64,000 nt of DNA from Parasitella parasitica. Its lineage: Eukaryota; Mucoromycota; Mucoromycetes; Mucorales; Mucoraceae. Location: NCBI GenBank assembly GCA_025201805.1, contig MU619280.1:34927-98926 (forward strand), in the 5' to 3' direction. A model generated the notes under the pieces. The model was not told where the DNA came from. It worked only from the letters and a program-made list of their open reading frames with translations, and did not search any database. Made by a program: the position numbers and the translations under genes. This document shows positions 48,861-60,257 of this stretch, one piece after another. Numbering within the stretch: the stretch's first letter is position 1; every line of letters starts with the position of its first letter.

Positions 48861-49619
48861 ATGGAAGGTTTACACCTTAGAAAGAGAGAAAAGAGCTTGA
48901 ATGCTGAAGAGGAAACATATTTTCTGGATGAAGAAGGTGCTATTAAAGAAACGAAAGATCAGTAAATTGCATTATTAAATTTTTTTTCTGTTCTAAGAAC
49001 AAGAAAGATTACTACAAGAACTTCGTAAACAGAATGATATAGCAAATCAGAATATTCAAGTAATCAGGTTTTACTTAAAGAAAAAGAAAATTCTCTCACT
49101 CAGGTTAACTATAGATTGGTCTTGTCGCTATTGGGTTATTGGTTGAAGCGCTGTAAGAAACAGTGAAAGCTTTTCCATTCATATCAAGTACATACTTACA
49201 GTACATGAAATTTTTGTAGATTTGGTAGTGTTTTACTGCAGAGAACGAATATACCCACTATACCGATTGCAGATATCTTTGGTTCAACACCTTCTCTCTT
49301 GAAATCACCTATTTTTGCGGTGATTTGCAACTTAATATCAGTAGCGTTGGCAATTTTAACGCTTTTGAGTTGCTCCAGGGTAAAAACAAAATTAAGGCCT
49401 CGTCTTCCCGTTCAATATACTGGATCAGCTGCCATTATAATAGGACTCATCTCACCATTCATGAGCCTTTTCAATCATACGACTTATATAGAGCTATTCT
49501 TTTGGACAATTCCCATTGTATTGATGATGATGTATTCCTTTGCTATCCATATGATAAATCAAGTTTATCAAGGTCTCGACGAATTAGAAGGCTCAAAATA
49601 TAAATACAAAGGTGCTTAA
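48861..49619 (+). CDS. Four-TM membrane protein, 191 aa, unknown
   Basis: Four exons (48861-48936, 48998-49059, 49115-49152, 49220-49619). The N-terminus is basic then acidic (LHLRKREKSLNAEEETYFLDEEEQERLLQELRKQN spans the first junction, shown here as its two halves: LHLRKREKSLNAEEETYFLD and EEEQERLLQELRKQN). Four hydrophobic segments follow: IGLVAIGLLVEAL, FAVICNLISVALAILTLL, AAIIIGLISPFMSLF and FFWTIPIVLMMMYSFAI. The intron 1 donor GTGCTA is weak but the only one that keeps frame; the region then reads as a fungal 'DEEEQE..L.EL' motif. Probably an ER or nuclear-envelope protein. The gene is followed only 54 bp later by the PHD gene. Confidence 0.7.
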
Positions 49620-49673
49620 TAAAAAAAAAATTGTGTGCAGTAGGTTTTTCTTCTAGTTTACCAAACTTTTTTC

Positions 49674-50481
49674 ATGATATTCCCACCAATTTGCTATCGT
49701 TGCCGAGAAACTATTATCGATATAGCACAATCAATCGATTGTAGCCAGTGTTACAGGTACTGGCATTTGAATTGTCTGATAGATCCTATAGATAATAAAG
49801 CAATGCTTGATAAAGATTGGAAGTGCCCACAGCACGATGGCAGATCCTATGTAAACTTGCAGTAGTGGAGGCAAGCCATGCTTTGTATATTGATTTATTG
49901 TTGAGTCTAGGCACGAAAGCGTAAACTGATAAAGAAACATGACCAGATTATAAAAGTCGAGCAACCAAAAGAAGACCTAACTTTTCTAGAAGCAGACAAA
50001 ATTATTGACTATGGAGGTATTGTACATAGCATAAAGTCATCTGAAATCGAAAGCGACTTTTTGAATTATGCGAGAAGGTAAAAGATTTTACATTTTATAA
50101 CCAAAAGAGTTTTAACGTCAAGTTGTATAGATATCGTAACCATCAATCATTGTGCAACGTAAAGCGCCACATTGAATTAGAAGCAAGTGAATGGCTTGAA
50201 AGTCTGCAATCGTTTCAATTTCAAGATATACCACAGTTTCAAAACAACGGTATTCAAATGCTGTTAGATGCTGCTAATGTAAGCGAACAGAAATGTTGTT
50301 AAGCTTTCAAAGTTTACTCAATGATATTTACTAGATGGACGATTCATTATCCATGTCATCACAATCAACAATACCAGAAGAAGTCGTTTTAATAAACAAC
50401 TTCAATTATGAAAGATACCAAGCCATTGAAGAGTTAATTAATCTTAAAGGTCAAGACAAGCTAACAAGTTTATTAAAATGA
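49674..50481 (+). CDS. PHD-finger protein, Rco1/PHF12-like, 212 aa
   Basis: Four exons (49674-49850, 49911-50077, 50131-50278, 50335-50481). The PHD zinc finger spans residues 7-54 with C4HC3-type ligands: CYRC, CSQC, WHLNC, WKCPQH. Next is a basic helix (ARKRKLIKKHDQ) and then IIDYGGIVHSIKSSEIESDFL. This resembles the segment after PHD1 in Rco1/PHF12, subunits of the Rpd3S-type histone deacetylase (tentative). Rco1 normally has a second PHD finger, absent here. The C-terminus is acidic and helical. It starts 55 bp after the upstream stop, so the intergenic space is extremely short. Confidence 0.75.
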
Positions 50482-50571
50482 GAGTTTCCACTTGATCGCG
50501 CACAACATCATAAATAAACCGCAACCATTAAAACTCCAGAAAAAAAAAACTTTTTTTCACTTTTCTCCCTC

Positions 50572-51736
50572 ATGTCAAATCCTGTAGACGTTCAAACTTG
50601 CAGTAATATTCTTCCACCATTTCAGCTTGTCAAAGGCATCGATCTAGTATATAACGATGATTACGTTTTTGATGTATCAGCAAACTCACAGTATGCCATC
50701 ACTTCGGCTTCAGACAATTTTGTTCGCCTTTACGACCTCAGTACATTACAATTATCTTACACCATCCCCGTTCACAAGGAGAGAATCTCTAAAATGAAAC
50801 TCAAAAGCGACCAATATCTATTTACAGCGAGCGAGGATCAAACATTAAAACGATGGGATTTACGAGCTGCGGGATCTACGGGGCCCGTACAGATATTCAA
50901 ATGTAAGTTGCTGACACTGAAGAGTTTAATGTCTATTGACACTATGTTAGATATTAAACCATTGACTGCATTTGATTTTAATTGCAATGACACAATGGCT
51001 ATTGCAGGAACTGAATTTTCGACTAGCACACAATCTGCCGATCTTGCTTTCTTTGATACCCGAAGTACTTCATTGTTGCATACATTTGACGAATCTCACG
51101 GCGATGATATCACAGAGGTATTTTTGTACATGCTTGTCGAAAGCAAAAAATACTAACTATGTTAGATTCAATGCCACCCAACTTTGCCTGCGCAATTTAT
51201 ATCCTGCTCTACTGATGGATTGCTTAACAATTACGATGTGACGGAATTCGATGAAGAGGAGGCAATGATATCTGTTATCAATTCTGGATCCTCAGTAAAC
51301 AAAGCAGGTTACTTTGGCCCTAGTGCCGAATATCTCTACTGTCTGACACATGTTGAAACATTCTCTTTACATACATTGGAAGGAGACACTATTTGTAATT
51401 TTGGCGATGTACGCTCTATTGGATTAACGCCTGTTGATTATGCTATTGACTGCAGCTACGATCCCATTGCACAAAGATTCTATTTAGTTACTGGAAATAA
51501 TAGGTAACAATTCCGTGATAACATATATTGTAAAGTCTATATTTTAACTCTATCATACTAGTGGTACGATGGATTTCTTTCATGTTAATGTTGGACAGCT
51601 TCAGCATTGTCAACAATTAAACGTGGCAGAAGGTCATTCGGATGTTGTTCGCTCGTTTTACTGGAATCACCCAACTCAAAGCATCTTGAGTGGCGGTGAG
51701 GATGGTAGACTATGTGCTTGGCAGGGTCAAGCATGA
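50572..51736 (+). CDS. WD40-repeat protein, WDR89-like, 336 aa
   Basis: Four exons (50572-50902, 50951-51117, 51166-51503, 51562-51736). A seven-bladed propeller with repeats ending YDLS, RWDLR, FFDTR and YDVTEFDEEE, and a last blade GHSDVVRSFYWNHPTQSILSGGEDGRLCAW. The end SGGEDGRLCAW and DVVRSFYW are characteristic of WDR89, a conserved propeller of unclear role. Intron 1 (48 nt, GTAAGT...TTAG) has a length divisible by three and no stop in frame, so retention would add 16 residues. Splicing is preferred because of the strong donor. Confidence 0.85.
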
Positions 51737-51948
51737 GCCCAGCATTTATAGATATTTATAAAGCTTTTGAATTATTTTTGAATATTTGATTGTTGTCATT
51801 TGACAAAAAGAACAAGGTCTATACTTTTAAGAATACCAGAGATGGGCTATTATTCATTAAAAACGTATAAAACGAGCTTACTTTTCTTCATAACTTTAAT
51901 TCTACTATAATATTTACATCTCACTCATATTTAATAGCTATATTAACA

Positions 51949-52116
51949 ATGCATATTGGATTAAAAATCGGCATAGCGCTTGGCTGTTTAATCATAATTC
52001 CTCTTTCCACCTTGATTGCGCTTGAATGCTTTAATTTAGGCCCACTAGTAACTGACGCAGACAAGGAGTTCTTTGCTAGCTTATTGACTGCCAAACCATT
52101 AAGCGATAATATATAG
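51949..52116 (+). CDS. Candidate membrane microprotein, 55 aa
   Basis: A single exon: MHIGLKIGIALGCLIIIPLS begins a transmembrane or signal-anchor helix (about residues 5-26), followed by a short acidic tail ending TAKPLSDNI. It has the form of small ER or mitochondrial single-pass proteins. No family is recognised. It lies about 210 bp after the WDR89-like stop, and an AATAAA occurs about 20 bp after its own stop. Confidence 0.45.
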   Translation: MHIGLKIGIALGCLIIIPLSTLIALECFNLGPLVTDADKEFFASLLTAKPLSDNI

Positions 52117-53779
52117 TTTCAATTTCTGTTAAATAAAATGAACTTTGCCAACTTTTTTATTTCTAGTTTCTGATAAATTGCTCGATGCACTCGTGATAAC
52201 AAAATGCAGATGAAAATTGCATTCTGTGAAATTGCTAATTTTTTTCCTTATACTCATTCATTGAAAAAAAAATTGCAAACATTGTTAAAAGCTGCGAGAT
52301 CTATTTGTACGTTACTTTGGCCATAGGGCAATTGTCCAGTATTTTTTAGAGGGCTGCAGGTAGCTAATATTTGGTTGTATCGCCATTTAGACGATGATAA
52401 GCTATTACGCCGCCACGTTTGGCCAAATTATTGACCTTCGCTTCATTATGGTAAATTTAACCTTACTGAAGCGGTGTGCTGCTGCAGGCCTGCTCCGCCT
52501 TTGAGAAATAAAAAGTTTATAAAGCGTTTCAGGAAATGGGTTTAGCTAACATACTGGAGATAACATCTATTCCACAGGAATGTGGCATATAGTAGGATTT
52601 GAAACAGTAGGCTTATTCACACTTGTATTGATTGTGTTCATCGTGCCACTTAATCTGTGTGTGTTCTCCTAGTACGGCTCTGTCTTCAGCTAAACGACAT
52701 TATTGTATTCATAGAATAAAATAAGTCGCCATTATTCTGTACTAGTCGTCATGGTAACCGTTATCATAGCAAAAGTGCCTGGATTAAACCTAATGTTATA
52801 GAATACAATGGATTACCATTAATTTACGTTCATCTTCGTGGCAATTGTTGCTATAATAGCTGTTCCTGGATCGGATCACACGTTATAATTTTGTTTAAAA
52901 TAAATGTCAAATATGGTCTGATTGTACACATAGATTGATTCATGTAGAGTTAGTTAATATAAACAGTTAACTTCCTTTTGATCAATGAAAACTGTAGTTC
53001 GTATTTGGTAAATACAGTCTTTATACCATATACAATCATCAACTGTGCCCTTTTCGAAACAAGACATAACAGGCATAGGATATCTACTACAATGCCTAGT
53101 AATTCAAGATGTCTACATTGTTGTATCTAGAATTGACTTCATGGCCATAAAATAACTCGTAACTTCCCTAGAAGTATCTTGAGTTAAGGTGTGGATGGCA
53201 AAATTTCAATATCTTTGAAAAGCTTGCTGTCATGAATTACTTTTTTTTAAACTATTTCACTTAATACGATAGTGCAAATGTACATAGTCGACTTCTACAC
53301 ATATTTCCACATCTACATCCTTGAGCAACATTTCTGCGAATAAGAATGTTGATTCAGTGGAAAGCATTTCTGTGGCTTAAGGGTTTTACTCATTGAATTT
53401 CAAGTTAAGGACTCAATCAAATGAAGAAGAACCGATCCATTCGTGAGGGAATGTTGTGCGGTATACACAGCTCAAAAATCATTCACGACAATAGTAAAAG
53501 CAGTATATGAAAAAAGGACACTATAAACGATGAAAGATGTAAACCAAGAGTAGGCAATACCATAGAATGATGGGTATACGAATAGAATTGCGTCCAGCCA
53601 GGTTCAATCGATTTTAATTCCAAAGAGATTGTGATTTTTTTTAAAAGAGAAGAATCTCAGTTAAAGGGTTCGTTCTCGTCTCACCCCTTTTCTTCCATTT
53701 CGTTTTGCCTTCCTTAGGAGCAGCAAAATCGAAACCAAAGAAAAACAACTAAATTTATTTTAGGCGCAAAAACAAATTT
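52117..53779. other. Intergenic spacer with dispersed repeat B
   Basis: 1.66 kb with no supported gene. It contains the second copy of the dispersed repeat at about 52687-53035 and 3' UTR-like sequence of the eL22 gene on the right. Confidence 0.55.
52687..53035 (+). repeat. Diverged dispersed repeat, copy B
   Basis: Colinear with copy A at 48225-48640: the same ordered blocks, including GTCATGGTAACCGTT, GGATCGGATC, GTTATAAT, GATTGATTCATGTAGA and TTGATCAAT. Block spacing differs, indicating indels since the copies separated. Confidence 0.6.
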
Positions 53780-54151
53780 TTACTCTTCATCGTCCTCGGC
53801 TTCATCATCGTTAGCAATGTTGAAATAACGAAGTTGGAAAGTTTGCTTGTCAGAGGCAATGACACGGAGCCAATCACGGATTTGGTTCTTCTTCAAGAAC
53901 TTCTTGGTGAGGTACTTGAGGTAACGCTTGGAGAAGGCAATGTTGGTGACAACGGTAATCTTGTTATCAGCAGAACGAGAGATGGTAACAGCCTCGCCGA
54001 GATTGTTGGTACGACCGTCAACCTTTATACGATCATGGAGGTACTTTTCGAAAGCGGCAGCATCGAAGATCTTGTCGTTGGCGGGACCAGAGCAGTCAAT
54101 GACAAACTTGGACTTCTTGACGGCAGTGGTGGAGGTCTTGACAGGAGCCAT
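53780..54151 (-). CDS. RPL22: 60S ribosomal protein eL22
   Basis: A single-exon 123-aa protein of the large ribosomal subunit. The family pattern is complete: KFVIDCSGPANDKIFD, FEKYLHDRIKVDGR, NLGEAVTISR, FSKRYLKYLTKKFLKKN, IRDWLRVIAS, YFNIANDDEAEDDEE with the acidic C-terminus. Lack of an intron is notable, since fungal ribosomal genes often have one near the start. Its start region is divergent from the endopolyphosphatase gene across a 645-bp spacer. Confidence 0.98.
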   Translation of the reverse strand: MAPVKTSTTAVKKSKFVIDCSGPANDKIFDAAAFEKYLHDRIKVDGRTNNLGEAVTISRSADNKITVVTNIAFSKRYLKYLTKKFLKKNQIRDWLRVIASDKQTFQLRYFNIANDDEAEDDEE

Positions 54152-54796
54152 TTCAGAAAATGTATGTAGAATGAGGGAAAGAACTAAACTAAAGGTGTCC
54201 TGACATGTCGCGCTATTTAAGGGCTTCCTTAAAAATTTTTACAACAAAAAATTTCTGGACTGTTTGATCTTTCGCTATTGTCTACACACTCGGTGTGGCT
54301 TTTCCTAATTTCCCAATGGTTGTATTTCAGATATTGGGTGTGTACCCTGAAAAAGCCATGTTATTATTTTAGGGCAGGTGGGTTACCCAACCCTACATTT
54401 TTTCGTGATCTACTTTCGACAGAAAGTAATATGACAACTTTAAAATCCAGAGGCACAAGAAGGGGGGGGGAGGGGCGACATAAAGCATGATTTTTTTCCA
54501 ATTAAAGCATCGTTTCATCAACATGTTGACTATGGTATTGGTCTACGTTTACCGATAGACAAACGATTATTTCATTCTTGCGAAAGGAACCTCATGATGA
54601 CTATAAGATACGTTACATATAAGAGTCACTGTTTTGACAATTGATATGTTACATTACAGAACACACTGATCCATAAAAATCAAGCAAATACATGAACGAT
54701 TTCCCCTTTTCTTTCTTTCCTTCTACTTTTCATCCCTCTCATCTTTCATTTGACTTTTATATACCTTTTCACTTAACACATACCAGCCTTTAAAAA
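54152..54796. promoter_or_regulatory. Divergent promoter region, eL22 / endopolyphosphatase
   Basis: 645 bp between two start codons. It holds a G8AG4-like purine run near 54463-54475 and a pyrimidine-rich stretch (54700-54740) upstream of the endopolyphosphatase start. I cannot assign factor sites. Confidence 0.5.
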
Positions 54797-56706
54797 ATGA
54801 CAAAATTAGCTTTGTTTTTTTATGGCATCTTAATCTGCATCACAATGTTTGTTTGGCATTGGTTGATGAGACCTTCAAAAGATTACTTTCTGCTTGGAGA
54901 TTGGACAAACAGCCAGCTGGCGCAGGCGCAGGTGCCTCTATCTTCGTGGTCTGTCTGGACAAGCAGACACCCCGAGATTTACAAAGAAACACCTATCTAC
55001 AAGAGAAAGCAGCATGGATATTTCCTTCATATTACAGACATGCATGTAAGTATTGTATCAGGGGGTTTCATAAGGAATTGTGTAAATAAAAAGGAGGGGC
55101 TTTTGTGTGTAGTGTTATACAAACTAACATGCGCGCTAGGTTGATCCAGATTATGTCCAAGGAGCAACAGTGAAATCAGCTTGCCACCAATTACCTGATC
55201 TGTATGCCGAGAAAAAAAAGAAGCCAGAGGAGCCCGCCATTTTATCAGGAAAGTACGGTACGCCAGGACAAAGATGCGACGCTCCCGTTTTATTAGCGCA
55301 AGAGACGCTGGATTGGATATCGAGAGAATGGAAAGACAAGCTTGATTTCATTGTATGGACAGGAGATAATGCCAAGTAAGAAGCTGCTGTGACATAGAAA
55401 AATGAGTAAATATGAAACTAATTGCCTGCTCTTCAGACATGACTGGGACAAGAAACGCCGCAGAAAGAGAAGACATGTGTATGAGCTTAATCAGCGTGTT
55501 ACAGACATGATGCTCGAGACGTTTTGGGTCAATGATAAAATACCAATTATACCGAGCTTTGGCAATAATGACGTTTTCCCCCACAATCAAATCGGAGGTC
55601 CCGAAATTGACGGTGATCTGCTCATGTTTTACGAACGCATGTGGAGACCCTGGATGCCGACGCACCAAAGATCCATGTTTCGCCAAGGAGGATACTATGT
55701 TGTACAAGTTGCTCCACGTTTGAGCGTTTTGACTTTAAATTCAATGTATTTTTACAAAAAAAACAAGGCAGTTCACAACTGCGAGCATCTTGATAGCCCA
55801 GCGGCTATTCAGCTTGTCTGGTTTGAGGACCAATTGAAGAGAGCACGCCGAGAAAACGAAAAGATCTACGTGATCGGTCATGTCCCCCCTTCGCCTCGTG
55901 ATTACAAGGGCACCTGTCTGGCAGCATATATGCGTATTGCGACAAGCTATACTGATGTCATTATGGGCCAATTTTTTGCTCATTTGAATATGGATCATTT
56001 TCTTATGTTTAATGGAAGACAAGACGAAAAACTAGCCCCAATTGTCCCGGATTTAGCTAATAATTTCAAACATCAGCAACAGCCAATCTCCAGTGTAGAT
56101 CAGCATGACGATGATGATCATGCCGTTTTCCATACAGCAAGAAACGTCGAAGCTTATATGGGTTGGTTGAAGAACATGTACCAAGACATAGAGATTTTAG
56201 ACGACGATAAAAGCAGAGACCCATCCAATATACATCCTCCATTGGCTGTTGTGCAAGTATCTCCATCTGTTTTACCCATTTACCACCCATCATTCAGAAT
56301 CTATCAGTATGAAGTCAACCCTGACGATGATAATGAAGATCAAGGCGGTGATGACGACGAAGACGATGATGAAGATGATGAAGATGATGATGGCGAAGAT
56401 GAGCCCTTGCCTCACGGTACGCTGCTTGGCTATTCTCAATATTTTGCCAACCTTACCAAATGGAACAATCTAAATACCAACAAACCTCTGGAATATGAAC
56501 TGGAATACTCTACTAAAGAAGCTTATGGCATGGACGATTTAACCGTAGAATCTTACTTTGAGTTGGCCAAACTAATGGTAGAAAATAGTGTTGAAGGAAA
56601 CAAGGTTTGGGAGACATACCAAAATCACATGTTGGTCAAGAGTCAAAATTTTACATCTTTTTTCGAAGATGATGATGAGGACGAAGTCATGCTAAACAAT
56701 ACATAA
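54797..56706 (+). CDS. PPN1: Endopolyphosphatase (PPN1-like), 584 aa
   Basis: A vacuolar metallophosphoesterase that cuts long polyphosphate chains. Three exons (54797-55045, 55140-55375, 55437-56706). A signal-anchor helix lies at about residues 4-22 (LALFFYGILICITMFVWHW), so a type II membrane protein is expected. Calcineurin-like metal ligands: ITDMHVDPDY, WTGDNAKHD, PSFGNNDVFP and VIGHVPPSPRDYKG. The C-terminal part has a highly acidic run (DDDEDDEDDEDDDGEDE) encoded by GATGAT repeats, then YSQYFANL and a final acidic tail. The cysteine-containing CLAAYMRIATSYTDVI, GQFFAHLNMDHF segment is typical of the fungal PPN1 family. Confidence 0.93.
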
Positions 56707-56896
56707 AACATCATATATTCATACACAACTCTAATTACATTTCTCACAACAATAAACTAATTCATTCTTGACATTGTCGTAAAACTCTACATGCAAAAAG
56801 GATATAGGTGATAATTTATTCAATATTTTATGCCAGCGACACATCCAATATACTGTAAAAGGTTTGCACTTGTACTTGTGTATGTGTATGTATATT

Positions 56897-58186
56897 TTAG
56901 ATATGAGTGCTGGACAGTTTCTCGATCAACTCATCTTCCACTTCTTTCTGTATATTTGACTTTTCTGTGGGCTCTTTTTCCTCGGCTTCTTCGGCTTCCT
57001 GAACAAGTTCTGATTCCTCCTCTTCTGATTCCTCTTCCTCTGATTCCTCTTCGTAATCAATCTCTTCCACGTCGCTGAATTCATCCAAGGCAGTTTCATG
57101 GCCATGACTAGCGAGTGCTTCTCTCAAAACGTCTACAGCTTTATGATCCTCGTCGACACCATTGCCATTTAATTCAAGTTTTTCAAGCAGTTTCAAATGA
57201 TCTTTGATAGCTTCTGCTAAAATCAGAATAGGACCATGATCGAATTCGTTGTATTGGGCGAATATTTCCCTCAGATACTTATTTTTACCAAGTTTAAGAG
57301 CTTCAAATAAACGAATACCACCCTTATTCTTCAACATACAATCAGACACATTCAGAATTTCAAGTTGAGGCCAACAGGGCAAAGCTTTAGCCAAAGCTTT
57401 GGAATCTTTGTAGGTAAATGTGTTGTCTTGGAAATCGAGATGGCGTAACTTCTTACAAGCACGGAGTCCTTCGATGATGGTTCGAATACCGCCCTTACTA
57501 ATGCCATTTTGAGGAACACGAACAACTTCCAAGTTGGTATGAGAAGAAAATGCACGGGCCAGAGCTGCGCAAGAATCGTCTTCGAGTCGATTACGACCAC
57601 AAATAATGGTGCGAAGAGAACTGGCGCGATTTTCTGCCTTTGCTTTATCAGCAGAGGCTTGAAGCGCTTTGGCAATCATCGCACCGCCGCCGAGACCTAA
57701 ACCATTGTTGTTGAGACTTAATATTTGAAGAGTCTTTGTGTTGGATAAGAATTCGATCAATGGTTCAGCACCGGCAGGACCGAAAGCGTTATCAGATAAA
57801 TCTAGCTCCACCAAGTCTACTTGTTCAAAGGCATCGAATAGATGTTTAAGAGCAAAAGGGATCTCGGTTAATAAACGACCTGTGAAGATATCAAACAAAA
57901 CTGCTCGCTATAAAGAGCGCGTTCAGTTCCCTCGTCTTATTATTCCCATGATATATACAATGCCACATACCTTCAAATGTCTTTTTTCCTTCAACACTTG
58001 ACCTAAAGCGCCACAGGCATCAACACTCAAAGAGTTGCCGTTTAATTCAATCTGTAGGAGGTTATCCAATGATTGTAGGGTCTCAGCAAAGTCTTTAACA
58101 CTTTCAGCAGTGTCTAGCCTATGTCCTCTGTTAGCAATGCTAAAAACGGTACCATTTTCTTTTATGAGGTCATCGAGAACAACCAT
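56897..58186 (-). CDS. RNA1: Ran GTPase-activating protein (RanGAP/RNA1), 408 aa
   Basis: It activates GTP hydrolysis by Ran in the cytosol and so maintains the gradient used by importins. Two exons on the minus strand (58186-57971, 57907-56897). Leucine-rich repeats run through residues of about 40-330 (LVELDLSDNAFGPAG, LQILSLNNNGLGLGGG, LRHLDFQDNTFTYKDS, LEKLELNGNGVDED), with ICGRNRLED containing the loop known to carry the catalytic Arg in this family. The acidic C-terminal tail (EEESEEEESEEEE) is typical of Rna1p. Vertebrate-type SUMO and NPC-targeting sequence is absent. It works with the importin at 18-22 kb. Confidence 0.95.
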
Positions 58187-58292
58187 TATATTTATTTGTA
58201 TGTGGTAAGAAGTTAAAGAGAATGGAAGAGAGCAAAATTTTTATTTAACCGTGACACGCGTTCCTTTTTCTATGGCTCGATGGTTGATCTCA

Positions 58293-58582
58293 TCATTTGG
58301 CAAAGTAGTTATTGAGGCGACGCCACCATGGCGTGTTTGCTGAGGAAGGCTGCTGAAGAACAGCAGGCGATTTGATAGTGATTCCAGGGCTCGATCTCTT
58401 CTTTTGATCCAGACTATTCTTTAATGCATTGCTATCCAATGCTTTTGCTTCTGAAGCGTTTGTAAACATTGTAGATTTCTTTTGTGTCATTATCTTGTCA
58501 GAAAAGTACATTGAGGATTTCTTCAGGATGTTCTTGGTCTTTTGTAGCTGTGGCAGTGGTAGTGGTAGTGGCTGCGGTTGTG

Positions 58583-58619
<37 letters not shown>

Positions 58620-59111
58620 CTGCTGATAAGTAGAGGAAGAGTAGCTGTCTGCTAGAGATGAATTTTTACTTGCAGCTCGAGCAGCAGCTACCACAGCAGC
58701 AGCTGATGTACTTGGCCTCTCATGTTCCCTAATCTTGCAACTACTACTGCTTGTACTCGATCTATTTATATCATTTGAATATCGACTTGTGGAGGGAATA
58801 GAAAACACGATTTGTTCATCATCATTGTCCTCATCCTCTTCTTCAAAAGTCGTTTCCGACATGTTGAGATCAGATTGATTCATGACCTGATTTGACTATA
58901 TATAAATCAACATTGCATGCAAATAAAAAAATAAAAAAAAGGTGAGCAAGAGCATAATGACCCTAATGGTTCTATTTACATGTAGATCTTGGTTCATCCT
59001 TTGATCGAATTGGTCTAATAAACTCTTTGAGAATGAGCCTTCATTATGATCCGGTGCCCATGATTGAAACTCTAGAGAGATGAGAGGTAATGGGTGATTC
59101 AGATAGTTCAT
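58293..59111 (-). CDS. Low-complexity Q-rich protein, 244 aa, unknown
   Basis: Two exons on the minus strand (59111-58980, 58895-58293), phase 0. Exon 1 reads NYLNHPLPLISLEFQSWAPD and FSKSLLDQFDQRMNQDL. Exon 2 has an acidic block (FEEEDEDNDDEQIVFSIPS), a serine/alanine stretch, a run of 12 glutamines encoded by a CAG/CTG repeat (about 58585-58620), PLPLPLP, and a tail ending NTPWWRRLNNYFAK. Basic and aromatic C-terminal motifs like this can bind membranes or partners, but I recognise no family. Polyglutamine length is likely polymorphic. Confidence 0.7.
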
Positions 59112-59370
59112 TGTGTATATACAAAAGTAAAGAGAAAAGAGCAGAAATAACATGTTAAACTAAATGCACTTGTATATTTATAACCATATACAAATTTTAT
59201 CAATGACGATGTTGATGATATGAATACGCATTTAGATATGCAAGGAGGCACTGGCAAGTACACACTTTTTTTTCTTTTTTTCAAATCCCCTGGTTCTCGC
59301 AATTAAACAATGCCAGCAAGCAAAATCAGCATGTAACTATTCATGTATACAATTAATTTATGCGTTTATT

Positions 59371-60257
59371 TTATTGTCGTAAAGCTTTTAATCTCTCAGT
59401 TAATAGGCTATCCTCGTCCTTTTCCTTTTGTTTAGGTTCATTCAGAACCTTGCTTGGTTCTAATTCATTTAAAGCACCATTCAATTCTAATCCGTGCTCA
59501 TCTGCAACTTGGTGCATAAGCGAATCGACCTCATCTTGAGGTGTGTTCATCGTAGTAGTACCAGCCATAGCGCCTTCCATATAACCTGTTTGAACATCAA
59601 GATCTTCAAACTGTGATTCAAATTTATCCATCACCATGGAAATCTACAAATAAATAATGTATTTGGTTGTTTAGCAACAGAACACATTCCAATATGAGAT
59701 AAAACAAGCCTACCTGTTCTAAATTCATCGTCTCCATAGCTCTTCCCATACCTCGAACCACTTGAGCCATTGAGTTTGATACCTTTTATGAGGGCTCTCT
59801 TTTTAATTCTGACATCATGTAGCAAATCTGTTCTCTATATTTACCTTTCTCATGGTGATGGCAGTTTGAACACGACTTGCTACGGCATCAATACGAGAGG
59901 ATAGCTTGAGCAAATTCAAGGCTTCGTTCTTTTTTCTGATAGCATTCGACGCATATATGCGTGCGCCTTCCATATTGCCATCTTGAATAGCTTTTTTTAG
60001 CTTGTTTTTCTCGGTTGTTTCATCTTTCTGGCAACGTTTGGATTGTTTATTTAATTGTTTTGCTGTAAACTATTCAGATTTTCTTCAGTACAACACGTAT
60101 CCATATAATAAAGGGGTGCTTCACTCTATATTATACACAAATATATATAAATATATATATTACCTTTAGCTGAAAAAGTTGGTCTAAACAGAAATAATTA
60201 AATCAGTTACTATTTTTACTTGGAATATATTATATTCATACTTTCTAATCCATTCAT
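59371..60257 (-). CDS. DID2: ESCRT-III protein CHMP1/Did2 (Vps46), 200 aa
   Basis: An ES ESCRT-III subunit that recruits Vps4 for multivesicular-body sorting and membrane scission. Five exons on the minus strand: 60257-60242 (16 nt), 60183-60164 (20 nt), 60069-59845, 59782-59714, 59643-59371. The family start MNGLENQLFQLKFTAKQL is rebuilt only when both tiny exons are used. Further marks are [39 protein letters not shown] and DVQTGYMEG. The C-terminal [12 protein letters not shown] is an MIM1 motif that binds the MIT domain of Vps4. Length matches CHMP1. It is divergent from the SPX/VTC-like gene over about 320 bp. Confidence 0.95.
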
